Source of the DNA: Aliivibrio fischeri
GTDB taxonomy: Bacteria; Pseudomonadota; Gammaproteobacteria; Enterobacterales; Vibrionaceae
DNA: 64,000 nucleotides
Reading direction: 5' to 3'
Assembly (NCBI GenBank): GCA_038993745.2
Contig: CP160629.1
Location: 868,001 to 932,000, forward strand
The position numbers and the translations under genes are program-made. Positions within the stretch are counted from its first letter, which is position 1, and the number at the start of each line of letters is the position of its first letter. Under the pieces are notes generated by a model that saw only the letters and a program-made list of their open reading frames with translations, had not been told where the DNA came from and did no database searches. Below are positions 52,140-60,395 of this stretch, one piece after another.

Positions 52140-52736
52140 ATGTCATCACTATTATTAAAACAGCAACAATTAGAGCCTCAACAACTGATTAATGCATTAC
52201 CTTCATTTATGGAGAAGATCCAAGCATTATTGGATGTATTAGAAATCGATTTAACTCAATATCAAGCCGATCACATTGCATTAAGAATCAATGATCGTGA
52301 TGTAGCAGAAGCGGCTCATCAAGAGTGGCTACAACAAGCAGAAGAATGGTCAAATAATGAAATTAACGGTCGTCCTATTATTGCTTTAGGTTTTAATCAA
52401 GCGTTAACTATCAATGATTGGTCTATTGAATGTTTAGAGTTGCCATACCCTGGTGATAAAAGTTATCCGCAGCAAGGGTGGGAACATGTAGAGTGGGTTA
52501 TCCCATGTGATGTGGATTCTCAAGAAGCTTTTTTGGAATATGTATTTAAAACGTTCCCAACACTAAAAGATAAATGGGATAACTTGACGTCTTTAGGCGT
52601 GAAAGTAAAACAAAGCTGCCCATCAGGTGATGCAGAGCGTATTGCAAATTATACCGTAGCATTCAAATACCAAGGAGTGTGTATAAAGCTTCATCCTCAC
52701 AGTTTAAAAGCAGTTATTGAGAGTGAGCAGGCATAA
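52140..52736 (+). CDS. YecM-like VOC-family protein
   Basis: A 198-residue protein of the VOC-fold YecM family. TQYQADHIALRINDRDVAE, the acidic segment NDWSIECLELPYPGD, and GWEHVEWVIP place it in the superfamily that includes metal-dependent isomerases and oxygenases; the His and Glu residues in those blocks are candidate metal ligands. E. coli YecM is 188-190 residues and also sits beside argS. No substrate is known. Confidence 0.88.
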   Translation: MSSLLLKQQQLEPQQLINALPSFMEKIQALLDVLEIDLTQYQADHIALRINDRDVAEAAHQEWLQQAEEWSNNEINGRPIIALGFNQALTINDWSIECLELPYPGDKSYPQQGWEHVEWVIPCDVDSQEAFLEYVFKTFPTLKDKWDNLTSLGVKVKQSCPSGDAERIANYTVAFKYQGVCIKLHPHSLKAVIESEQA

Positions 52737-52758
52737 GATAAGCAGGTTTTAAGAACAT

Positions 52759-52793
52759 AAAAGGCATCCAATCTAGAATCTGGATGCCTTTTG
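52759..52793. terminator. Bidirectional terminator between yecM-like gene and the APE flavoprotein
   Basis: AAAAGGCATCCA/TGGATGCCTTTT is a 12-bp perfect stem around a 10-base loop, between convergent genes. Confidence 0.9.
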
Positions 52794-52809
52794 ATTATGG
52801 AGTGAGTAG

Positions 52810-54042
52810 TTATGGCTTACATAATTCAGCAACCACTTTTAATCGACGCTCTGGCTCGGCAACAAATGGATTGCTTTCATCCCAAGCATAGCCAGCTAAA
52901 ATTGCGCAGATCATTTGTTTAATTTTAGGGTTCGGATTTTCATGGAAGATCACATTTTGGAATGTCCCTTCATACCATCCTTCCACGTAACAACGAAAAG
53001 CATTGACTCCTTTCATCAACTTATCTGAGTAATCTTGCTGCCAATTCACCGTTTCTTGATTAAATTGCTTAATCAATAAGTCTGCAGCTAGCTCTGCCGA
53101 TTTCATTGCAATCGTGACACCAGAAGAGAACACCGGATCTAAAAATTCACCAGCATTGCCCAGTAAAGCAAAGTTTTTATCAAACAGCTTACTGACATTG
53201 GCAGAATATCCCATGATTTCACCACAAGGGTTCGGGTATTCAGCTTGGTTTAACAGATGTTTGAGATTACTTTCTTCTTCTGCAAGTTGTTTTAATGCCG
53301 TTACTTTATCTTCTGAATATGCATCGAAGAACTCCGGCTCTCCAACCACACCAAAAGAACATGTCCCATTACTGAATGGAATTAACCAATACCACACTTG
53401 TGTATTTGTTGGATGAACAGAGACTAAAATTTTATTTCTGTCGTAGCTTTCGTCAGTAATATTGTCTTTTATATGTGTAAAAATAGCACGGCGTGGTGGC
53501 AGGCATGAGGGCTCTTCTAATTCCAATAGTTTTGGTAGAACACGGCCAAAGCCACTCGCATCAAGAATGAAATCTGCTTGAATTTGGTAAGGCGTTCCGT
53601 TTTCATCCAGTACCGATAATAGAGGCTTTTCTGTATTCACATCCACATCGGTTATTTCATGTTGATAGCGAATTTCAACGCCTTGTTCTTTTGCACAATC
53701 AGCTAAAACTTTATCAAAGTTGCCACGTTGTACTTGGAATGTGGTTCCTGCGCCGTCGGTGAATTTGTCCGTAAAATCAAAAGAAGTGAAAGTGCCATTA
53801 CAATGAAAAGCAGCACCATCTTTGAATTGAAAACAAGCATCTTCAACAGCGTTTAACATGCCTGCATGTTTAATGGATTCCATACATGCAGGTAATAAAC
53901 TTTCACCGATAGAAAAGCGAGGGAAACTCGATTTTTCAAGAATAATACAGTTGATATTGTGTTTGTTTAATAGGGCAGCAGCAATAGAGCCAGAAGGTCC
54001 AGCACCAATAATAGCCACTTGGGTTGTTTGTGGTGATAACAC
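52810..54042 (-). CDS. FAD-dependent oxidoreductase of the tryptophan-halogenase/geranylgeranyl-reductase family
   Basis: A 410-residue flavoprotein. The FAD fold GAGPSGSIAAALLN lies at residues 13-26, GESLLP follows at 46-51 and the second FAD motif FALLGNAGEFLDPVFSSGV lies late in the sequence. Two features recall flavin-dependent halogenases: a lysine in FQFKDGAAF (Lys74) and the WxWxIP motif (Trp217, Trp219, Ile221-Pro222). It is on the minus strand at the edge of the aryl polyene cluster, next to a methyltransferase. It may oxidise, hydroxylate or halogenate the aromatic head group. Halogenation is not proven by these motifs, as non-halogenating family members share them. Confidence 0.8.
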   Translation of the reverse strand: MLSPQTTQVAIIGAGPSGSIAAALLNKHNINCIILEKSSFPRFSIGESLLPACMESIKHAGMLNAVEDACFQFKDGAAFHCNGTFTSFDFTDKFTDGAGTTFQVQRGNFDKVLADCAKEQGVEIRYQHEITDVDVNTEKPLLSVLDENGTPYQIQADFILDASGFGRVLPKLLELEEPSCLPPRRAIFTHIKDNITDESYDRNKILVSVHPTNTQVWYWLIPFSNGTCSFGVVGEPEFFDAYSEDKVTALKQLAEEESNLKHLLNQAEYPNPCGEIMGYSANVSKLFDKNFALLGNAGEFLDPVFSSGVTIAMKSAELAADLLIKQFNQETVNWQQDYSDKLMKGVNAFRCYVEGWYEGTFQNVIFHENPNPKIKQMICAILAGYAWDESNPFVAEPERRLKVVAELCKP

Positions 54043-54057
54043 AAGTGCTCCTTAAAG

Positions 54058-54097
54058 ACAAAAGCACCACTTTAGGTATCAGTAACCTAAAGTGGTG
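54058..54097 (-). terminator. Terminator downstream of the methyltransferase gene
   Basis: CACCACTTTAGGT/ACCTAAAGTGGTG is a 13-bp perfect stem with a 6-base loop. On the minus strand it is followed by CTTTTGTCTTT. It lies between the methyltransferase stop and the flavoprotein start, so the two genes may be partly uncoupled. Confidence 0.8.
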
Positions 54098-54141
54098 AGG
54101 ATATTATTATATTTATAGGTAATTTTTATTTAAAAACGGGC

Positions 54142-55209
54142 TTACTTAGCACGAAGTTCAAGTAATGTGTGTCCTAAACCAATATTGTCAGTCTGCTCAG
54201 CAACAGCAAAACCCGCTTCTTCAATAATTTCTAAGAAGTCGCTGCAACGATAGAAACGGCTATTACCATTGGCTAAACAAGTGAAGTATAGAGAGGTTGC
54301 ATTTAAGCTAAACGAAGCAGCATCGTATTTTTGCGCATCCCAAAATAGCTCTAAAATATACACTTTCGCATCGGTAGACATGGCTGCACGAACACGTTTT
54401 AAAATGCTTAAAATTTCCATTGGAGAGAAACAATCTAGGAATTGGCTCATCCACCATACGTCTGCACCTTGAGGTAATGGTAGAGTCTTATCAAGCATAT
54501 TAGTTGGGTGACCATTAATACGGTCGGCAAAACCTTGTTCTTCGGCATTTTTTAAGGCCATTTCGATTTGTTGTGGAAGGTCAATGATTGTTACTTCAAC
54601 ATCGTTATCGTAATTACAGCATTGTAGTGCCCATTTACCCGTGTTGCCGCCGATATCAAACAAACGCTTTGGTTTTTGGCTTAATACTTTTTCTAATAAG
54701 ATTGGGAACGAACGGTCAGAATAGAAGTGATCAAACTTAAACCAGCTCTCTTTGGCTTTTTCTGGTAATCGAGACAAGCCTTCATAAATCGTTGGCCAGT
54801 CACCTAATTCTTTTAAGCCGGCAGGTGTGCCTTCTTGAATTGCCTCTGTAAGATGCATCATAGCGGCATAACAAACATCAGCTGTAAAATCTAAGTTAGC
54901 GTTCGTCATCCCATCGTGTAATAAGAAATGACCAAGGTTCGCAAGAACATAGTTTGGTTTATTCCAAGTAACAATGTGCGCACTTAATGCCATATCAAGT
55001 AAGACTTTCACACCATATTCAGATACACCCGTTTCTTGCGCTAATTGCTCAGCATCTAAACCTTGATCTTGAGCTTTATCTAAAGCCGCTAGAATACCAA
55101 GATCTCTAAGCGTTCGAGCTGTATGAAAAACAATAGGAGCAAAAGAAAGTTTTTGAGCTTCTGTTTTTGCTTCTAATGCGTTAAATGGGTCATTTTTATA
55201 TTGAGTCAC
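54142..55209 (-). CDS. SAM-dependent methyltransferase of the aryl polyene cluster
   Basis: A 355-residue class I methyltransferase with an N-terminal winged-helix dimerisation domain (FHTARTLRDLGILAALDKA, then LAQETGVSEYGVKVLLDMA), as in O-methyltransferases acting on small aromatic substrates. The SAM-binding motif is LFDIGGNTGKWALQCC. It sits on the minus strand beside the APE biosynthetic genes. In characterised aryl polyenes the aromatic ring carries methyl groups, so ring C-methylation is the most plausible role; O-methylation is an alternative. Confidence 0.83.
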   Translation of the reverse strand: MTQYKNDPFNALEAKTEAQKLSFAPIVFHTARTLRDLGILAALDKAQDQGLDAEQLAQETGVSEYGVKVLLDMALSAHIVTWNKPNYVLANLGHFLLHDGMTNANLDFTADVCYAAMMHLTEAIQEGTPAGLKELGDWPTIYEGLSRLPEKAKESWFKFDHFYSDRSFPILLEKVLSQKPKRLFDIGGNTGKWALQCCNYDNDVEVTIIDLPQQIEMALKNAEEQGFADRINGHPTNMLDKTLPLPQGADVWWMSQFLDCFSPMEILSILKRVRAAMSTDAKVYILELFWDAQKYDAASFSLNATSLYFTCLANGNSRFYRCSDFLEIIEEAGFAVAEQTDNIGLGHTLLELRAK

Positions 55210-55312
55210 AGAGATTAACCATAGTTGAAGATAATAAAATGATCATATCAGTGGTATTGAGTGAAACTTTGTTCAAAAGCAAGAAACTACTGATATATAA
55301 GAGAGAATGATA

Positions 55313-55888
55313 TTAATCGATTATATTTGATACGGTATTACCGTTAAATTCGACTTTAAAAGTATTAAATCTATTTTTCCAATATAACCAATGATCGCTA
55401 TTTAAATTAGGTGTTCTATGTTCTGGTGGGAAGCCGATGGCATATTTCACGCCTTCTTTTGTCATGCCTTTCTTAACCACACCTTCTTTTATTCCCTGCT
55501 GATCAAGTGCACTTAGTTTTTCTACTTTTTCAGTATTACACTCAGTACCGAAATAGTTGCTTAAGTATTTTGCAAAATCAGGAGATGATTTGTGTTTATC
55601 TAAAATATATTCTCTGCCACTACTATCAATTTTAAATGTAAGACGTTTAGTACTAACGTTGACAATATCAACTTGAGTACAGAGAGGAATTAATCCATCT
55701 TGTTGAAAATTAACAGAATAAAGTTTTGAACGAGTGTCGTCAGGGTGAAGGTTAACAAGAGTATAAACGGGTTTATTGGTAAGAAATAAATCGTCACCCG
55801 TATTTTTGTCAGTAAGAGTCATGACACTCGCGCAACCCGATAAAATTATTAAACCGGAAGTCGCTAATAATGGTTTTAAAAATGACAT
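55313..55888 (-). CDS. Predicted lipoprotein with BamE/SmpA-like end
   Basis: A 191-residue protein with a signal peptide and lipobox (LLATSGLIILSGC, Cys19), so it is probably attached to the outer or inner membrane. The C-terminal half (GVVKKGMTKEGVKYAIGFPPEH...YWKNRFNTFKVEFNGN) resembles the small BamE/SmpA fold. No precise family is recognised for the N-terminal part. It is oriented like the methyltransferase gene and divergent from the APE ketosynthase-like gene; a role in export or anchoring of the polyene lipid is possible but unproven. Confidence 0.75.
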   Translation of the reverse strand: MSFLKPLLATSGLIILSGCASVMTLTDKNTGDDLFLTNKPVYTLVNLHPDDTRSKLYSVNFQQDGLIPLCTQVDIVNVSTKRLTFKIDSSGREYILDKHKSSPDFAKYLSNYFGTECNTEKVEKLSALDQQGIKEGVVKKGMTKEGVKYAIGFPPEHRTPNLNSDHWLYWKNRFNTFKVEFNGNTVSNIID

Positions 55889-56017
55889 GGTAGTCCTTTA
55901 AATTTCGCTATATATATTTATTTACCGTATGACTCGCATTAATCTATTTGCGCCAAGTCACTGAATTCATATATCCTATACGAGTAGGCTAACAAATTGT
56001 AATATTTTTACGACTAG

Positions 56018-56746
56018 ATGGATATCATGACATACGCAAATTTTAATATTATCGATTGGCACGCAATTTCTGCAGGTTTGGATAGCAAAAATGCGTGGTT
56101 AGAATGGCGTGAAAATAATTTCACTTGGCCTGAAAATGAAAAAGCGCCAGTTGATAAAATACCAGCAATGGCTCGAAGAAGAATGAGCTCGTTAAGTAAA
56201 TTAGCCGTGCAAACCGCATTAACATTAGCGGAAGAAAATGACATTGATTATTTGGTGTTCTCTAGTCGGCATGGTGAGTTAACTCGAACTGTCGCTCTTT
56301 TAGAAGATATTTTGAATGGAGATGATGCTTCTCCAATGGCTTTTTCTCAATCGGTTCATAATACTGCCGCAGGTCTATTTACCATCACGGCTAAAAAAGC
56401 CATTCCAGTTACTTCTATCGCTGCTGGGGAAAACACCTTTCATTCTGCGGTTGTTGAAGCCGCTGCGTACTTAGCTGAAAATCAAAATGACAAAGTTCTC
56501 ATTATCGATTTTGACGAGCCTTTACCTTCTCATTACCAAGAGTTTGAAAAACAAAACTATCAAGGCTATGCAGTTGGCTTAATAATGAGCGCAGGGGACA
56601 TTTTTTCTCTTCAATGGAACAATAAACCTACAATTAAACCTTCTGGATTGCCTCATGGGTTGCAATGTATAGCTAACTTAGTAGGATCACACTCTCAATG
56701 GATAACGGAGAGTTCTTCAAAACAATGGGTATGGAATCGAAAATAG
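56018..56746 (+). CDS. Beta-ketoacyl synthase chain-length factor
   Basis: A 242-residue protein resembling the N-terminal half of a ketosynthase. SQSVHNTAAGLFTITAKK occupies the place where an active ketosynthase has its catalytic Cys; no cysteine is there, so it should be a non-catalytic partner. Such factors pair with a full ketosynthase to set polyene length in APE assembly. The start is ATG 56018 or 56027; neither has a strong ribosome site. It is the first gene of the plus-strand run, which is tightly spaced to the end of the window. Confidence 0.82.
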   Translation: MDIMTYANFNIIDWHAISAGLDSKNAWLEWRENNFTWPENEKAPVDKIPAMARRRMSSLSKLAVQTALTLAEENDIDYLVFSSRHGELTRTVALLEDILNGDDASPMAFSQSVHNTAAGLFTITAKKAIPVTSIAAGENTFHSAVVEAAAYLAENQNDKVLIIDFDEPLPSHYQEFEKQNYQGYAVGLIMSAGDIFSLQWNNKPTIKPSGLPHGLQCIANLVGSHSQWITESSSKQWVWNRK

Positions 56747-56750
56747 TCTT

Positions 56751-57548
56751 ATGACTTTACTTCAACGCACTGATAAATACTGGCGAATTTTAGCTACTGG
56801 GTTCTGTTTCTCTTTATTCGGAGTCGGTGCACTTTGTTTGACGTTTATTGTTTTTCCATTGCTTACGTTTACAGCAAAAGATAAAAAACAACGCGAAGTT
56901 CGAGTGCAATCGATTATCCAACGTAGTTTTTTTATCTTTTGTAAAACAATGCACTATAGTCGTGCGATTAAGTATCAATTTGATGGTGCAGAGCTTCTTC
57001 AGAGTGACAGAAATTGCTTAATTGTCGCTAATCACCCAAGCTTAATAGATTATGTTTTAATTGCTTCACAATTGAAGCAATGCGATTGCATCGTAAAAGC
57101 AGCCTTATGGCATAATCCGTTTACACAAGGGATTGTCAGAGCTGCGGGGTACATTCCAAATCAAGAACCAGAAGCGTTTTTAGAAGAGTGTTCTGAAAAA
57201 TTAAACTCAGGTAATGTATTGTTGGTTTTTCCTGAAGGAACGCGAACAACACCGGGTAAAAAATCAAAACTTCAACGAGGTGCAGCGCAAATTGCGGTTC
57301 GTAGTCAAAGTGATATTCGTATTATTCATATCACAGTAACACCCAGCTTTTTAACTAAAGAAGCAAAGTGGTATCAAGTTCCTGATGTTCGCCCTTTCTT
57401 TCATTTACAAGTGAAAGAGAGAGTCGCCATCACTCCATTTATCGAAGACGCTGACTCTTCATCTTCAGCGGCTCGAAATGTAAATCGATTTTTAGATACA
57501 GCTTTGTATCCACAAAATGAAGTCAACACATCAAAAGAAAATAAGTAG
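56751..57548 (+). CDS. PlsC-like lysophospholipid acyltransferase
   Basis: A 265-residue membrane-associated acyltransferase. The catalytic HxxxxD is NHPSLIDYV (His95, Asp100), followed by the glycerol-binding FPEGTRTTPGKKSKLQRGAA. Two hydrophobic stretches near residues 13-42 probably anchor it. In APE clusters such enzymes are thought to attach the polyene or its fatty part to a glycerol-based lipid. It starts four bases after the chain-length factor. Confidence 0.83.
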   Translation: MTLLQRTDKYWRILATGFCFSLFGVGALCLTFIVFPLLTFTAKDKKQREVRVQSIIQRSFFIFCKTMHYSRAIKYQFDGAELLQSDRNCLIVANHPSLIDYVLIASQLKQCDCIVKAALWHNPFTQGIVRAAGYIPNQEPEAFLEECSEKLNSGNVLLVFPEGTRTTPGKKSKLQRGAAQIAVRSQSDIRIIHITVTPSFLTKEAKWYQVPDVRPFFHLQVKERVAITPFIEDADSSSSAARNVNRFLDTALYPQNEVNTSKENK

Positions 57549-57555
57549 GCCATTG

Positions 57556-57813
57556 ATGGAAGTATTACACAACGAAATTAAACAATTAATTATTGACGCT
57601 CTTAACCTAGAAGATATCTCTGTTGATGATATTGAAACGGAAGCACCGCTATTTGGTGACGGCTTAGGCTTAGATTCTATCGATGCTCTAGAGCTAGGTT
57701 TAGCAATTAAGAAAAAGTACAACTTAGTGTTAGATGCTGATGATACTCAAACTCGTGAACATTTTGCGTCAGTAGCAAACCTAGCCGCTTACATTAATGC
57801 AAACAAAGCGTAA
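57556..57813 (+). CDS. Acyl carrier protein 1 of the APE cluster
   Basis: An 85-residue carrier protein. The phosphopantetheine serine is Ser41 in GLGLDSIDALEL. The ATG at 57556 (MEVLHNEIKQLIIDALN) gives the normal ACP length; a start at 57517 would overlap the acyltransferase gene and add 13 odd residues. It is followed at once by a second, distinct ACP. Two ACPs are usual in APE clusters, one probably carrying the growing polyene and one another intermediate. Confidence 0.9.
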   Translation: MEVLHNEIKQLIIDALNLEDISVDDIETEAPLFGDGLGLDSIDALELGLAIKKKYNLVLDADDTQTREHFASVANLAAYINANKA

Positions 57814-57824
57814 GAGAGTAAATA

Positions 57825-58082
57825 ATGACAGACGTAAATAAAGAGCAAGTATTAGAGCAAGTAACTTCTGCATTAGTTGAACTGTTTGAAATTGATGAAG
57901 CAGATATTACCCCAGAAGCTCAGCTGTATACTGACCTTGATTTAGATAGTATCGATGCTGTCGATCTTGTTGTTCATTTGCAGAAAGTGACGGGTAAAAA
58001 AATCAAACCAGAAGAGTTCAAAGAAGTTCGTACTGTTGACGATGTAGTTAATTCTGTAGCTGCACTGTTAAAAGGCGAATAA
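57825..58082 (+). CDS. Acyl carrier protein 2 of the APE cluster
   Basis: An 85-residue carrier protein with Ser42 in DLDLDSIDAVDL. It is clearly different from its neighbour (EQVTSALVELFEIDEADITP at the start) and therefore specialised rather than a recent duplicate. Its last base is the first base of the next ATG. Confidence 0.92.
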   Translation: MTDVNKEQVLEQVTSALVELFEIDEADITPEAQLYTDLDLDSIDAVDLVVHLQKVTGKKIKPEEFKEVRTVDDVVNSVAALLKGE

Positions 58083-58641
58083 TGCGTTGGCTGACAGCGC
58101 TGTCAGCCATTGCACTCTTAGCATATCCGCTAGCGGTCTACTATGGTCTCCATTTTGGTGGAATAAAGACAGTAGCAGGCGTACTAGCGGTGTTGTTTTT
58201 AGTGCGTATGGTCGGTGGTAAACAAGTACCGATAAAAGAACTTAAATACATCGCTATTATCAGTGGTGGAGCAGGGATAATTCTTGCTTCTCTTGGTTGG
58301 ATATTCAAAACCGAAGGCTGGTTTACCTTCTATCCTGTAATAGTCAATGTCGTTATGTTCGTTATGTTTTTTGGAGTTTATTTCAATCCCAAAGCATGAT
58401 TGAACGTTTTGCTCGTCTACAAGAACCTGATTTACCTGAAAGTGGCGTTAAGTACACCAGAACCGTAACTAAAATTTGGTGTGTATTTTTTATTATTAAT
58501 GGCTCTATTTCTTTTTCTACCTGTTTCATGGATATGAAGATGTGGATGCTATACAACGGATTTATTAGCTACTTGCTTATTGGAACTTTGTTCATAAGTG
58601 AATGGTTAGTGCGCCAATGGATAAGAAAAAAAGAAGTATGA
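58082..58641 (+). pseudogene. COG4648-like APE membrane protein, frameshifted, probably a sequence error
   Basis: The first frame (58082-58399) encodes three to four hydrophobic segments and ends YPVIVNVVMFVMFFGVYFNP; a second frame carries SMIERFARLQEPDLPESGVKYTRTVTKIWC to 58641. One extra C at the CCC of 58388-58390 joins them (YFNPQSMIERFARL) into a 186-residue polytopic membrane protein. The text IERFARLQEPDLP-x-G-V-x-YTR is typical of the family found beside ACPs in APE loci. Function is unknown; handling or transport of a lipid intermediate at the membrane is a guess. The last four bases overlap the ligase start (ATGA). Confidence 0.85.
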
Positions 58642-60005
58642 AAACAGTCTCTCTTTCGCAATTAGTATTACAAGATAAAACAGACCACACGGTGTGTTTT
58701 GATGAGCAGCACTCATATATTTCTTATTCTCAATTTCAAAAAGACGTGCAGCAAGCATGTGCGTTTTTTCAGCAAAAGCCTCAAGATAAGTGGGCATTGT
58801 GCTTTGATGATAGTTATTATTTCGCGGTTACTTTTCTTGGGTTAGCCCATGCGGGTAAACACCTTATTCTTCCAGGTAACCATCAACCAGCGGCATTGGC
58901 CGAATTATCTCAGTATTTTGATGCCTTAATTCATGATGACATTATTAAAGTGATGCCATGCAGTGAGCATGTTGCCTATCATGATATAAAAAGTGACCAT
59001 TTAGCTACATTATCACCACTTCCTCTTCATGAGGTTGCGCTTACTTTATTTACTTCTGGCTCAACCGATACACCCAAGCCCATTGCTAAAAACCTTCAAT
59101 TGCTTGATAACGAAATTCAACAATTAGACTGTTTATGGGGTGAAAAACTCGGACAAAGTGACATTTACAGCACCGTATCACACCAACATATCTATGGTTT
59201 ATTATTTAGAGTGTTGTGGCCATTAACGGCTGGTCGTGCTTTTAGTCGCCATAACTTTATTTACCCAGAGCAAATTTTATCTCATCGACCTGATGATAAA
59301 AAAACGCTTATTTCTAGCCCCGCATTGCTTAAGCGCTTGGTTGACCATCAAGGACACAATACTTATCAGATGGTTTTCTCATCCGGTGGACCTCTTGCTA
59401 TTGAAGGGGCTGAGCAAAGTGAGAAAAAACTCTCACTGCGTCCATTTGAAGTTTATGGTAGTACAGAAACGGGTGGTATTGGCTACCGTCAGCAGTTTGA
59501 ACCAAGCTCTTTATGGTGCTTCTTTCCTTCTCATCAAGCCCGTTTAAACATTGAACATTGCTTAGAATTGCTTTCTCCATTTATTGATGACGAAGAGTGG
59601 TACGCGACGAGCGATTATTGTGATTTGCTTGCTAATGGTCAGTTTGTTCTAAAAGGTCGCGTCGATCGCGTGATCAAAATTGAAGAAAAGCGCCTCTCTT
59701 TAACGGAAGTTGAAAAACGATTAATGCAGTTAGAGTGGATTAATGAAGCGGCAGTGATCCCGATGGAAGAAGAAAAACGCACCGTATTGGGCACAGTGAT
59801 TGTTCTATCAGAAGCGGGAACTAAACTAATGGAGCAGGGCTCTAAGGGTAAGTTTTGGTTGAGATTACGCTCAGAATTACGTGAATGGTTAGAGCCTGTT
59901 GGTATTCCTCGTCGTTTTAGAACTGTTAGTGAAATTCCATTAAATAGCCAAGGTAAACGTCAAATGCACGATTTAAAGCAGCTATTTAATGATGCGAATA
60001 ATTAA
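58638..60005 (+). CDS. Acyl/aryl-AMP ligase of the APE cluster
   Basis: A 455-residue adenylate-forming enzyme. The phosphate loop is LFTSGSTDTPKPIAKN (about residues 137-152), the A5 motif is YGSTETGGIGYR and the hinge region is VLKGRVDRVIKIEEKRLS. It would activate the aromatic starter acid and load it onto an ACP. The start at 58638 overlaps the preceding stop by four bases; in-frame starts at 58602 and 58617 are inside the previous gene. It is shorter than typical ligases (about 500-550 residues), mainly at the N-terminus, as is usual for this cluster. Confidence 0.87.
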   Translation: MKTVSLSQLVLQDKTDHTVCFDEQHSYISYSQFQKDVQQACAFFQQKPQDKWALCFDDSYYFAVTFLGLAHAGKHLILPGNHQPAALAELSQYFDALIHDDIIKVMPCSEHVAYHDIKSDHLATLSPLPLHEVALTLFTSGSTDTPKPIAKNLQLLDNEIQQLDCLWGEKLGQSDIYSTVSHQHIYGLLFRVLWPLTAGRAFSRHNFIYPEQILSHRPDDKKTLISSPALLKRLVDHQGHNTYQMVFSSGGPLAIEGAEQSEKKLSLRPFEVYGSTETGGIGYRQQFEPSSLWCFFPSHQARLNIEHCLELLSPFIDDEEWYATSDYCDLLANGQFVLKGRVDRVIKIEEKRLSLTEVEKRLMQLEWINEAAVIPMEEEKRTVLGTVIVLSEAGTKLMEQGSKGKFWLRLRSELREWLEPVGIPRRFRTVSEIPLNSQGKRQMHDLKQLFNDANN

Positions 60006-60018
60006 AAAAGATTAGATT

Positions 60019-60393
60019 ATGACAAAACGTAAGCCAAGTATCCTTACAACAAAAGATATCTCAGTAAATGAAGCGCAACCAAGTGTGCTTATTTGTATGC
60101 GTGTGGATGATGATATCTTAGATTTCACCGGACACTTTCCAAATCATCCTTTGTTACCCGGTGTTACTCAAGTTGATTGGGCTATTCATTACGCGAAACA
60201 TTACCTTAATGCGCATTCAAACTTTAAAGGGATGGAAGTGCTTAAGTTTCAAGAGCCTATTTTACCGAATATGGAAGTAGAACTTGAGCTTAAATGGGAT
60301 ATTGAGAAGAGTAAGCTGTATTTTACTTACCGCTCAAATAAAGGCGATACGGTAAGCAATCATGCTTCTGGTCGTATTGTGTTAGGAGCGTAA
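60019..60393 (+). CDS. apeI: ApeI-type 3-hydroxyacyl-ACP dehydratase
   Basis: A 124-residue hotdog-fold protein. HFPNHPLLPGVTQVDWAIHYAK is the central helix block with the catalytic His in the GHFPNHP segment. These dehydratases remove water after each ketoreduction to create the conjugated double bonds. Its length and position after the ligase match APE clusters. The name is by family resemblance. Confidence 0.85.
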   Translation: MTKRKPSILTTKDISVNEAQPSVLICMRVDDDILDFTGHFPNHPLLPGVTQVDWAIHYAKHYLNAHSNFKGMEVLKFQEPILPNMEVELELKWDIEKSKLYFTYRSNKGDTVSNHASGRIVLGA

Positions 60394-60395
60394 TC

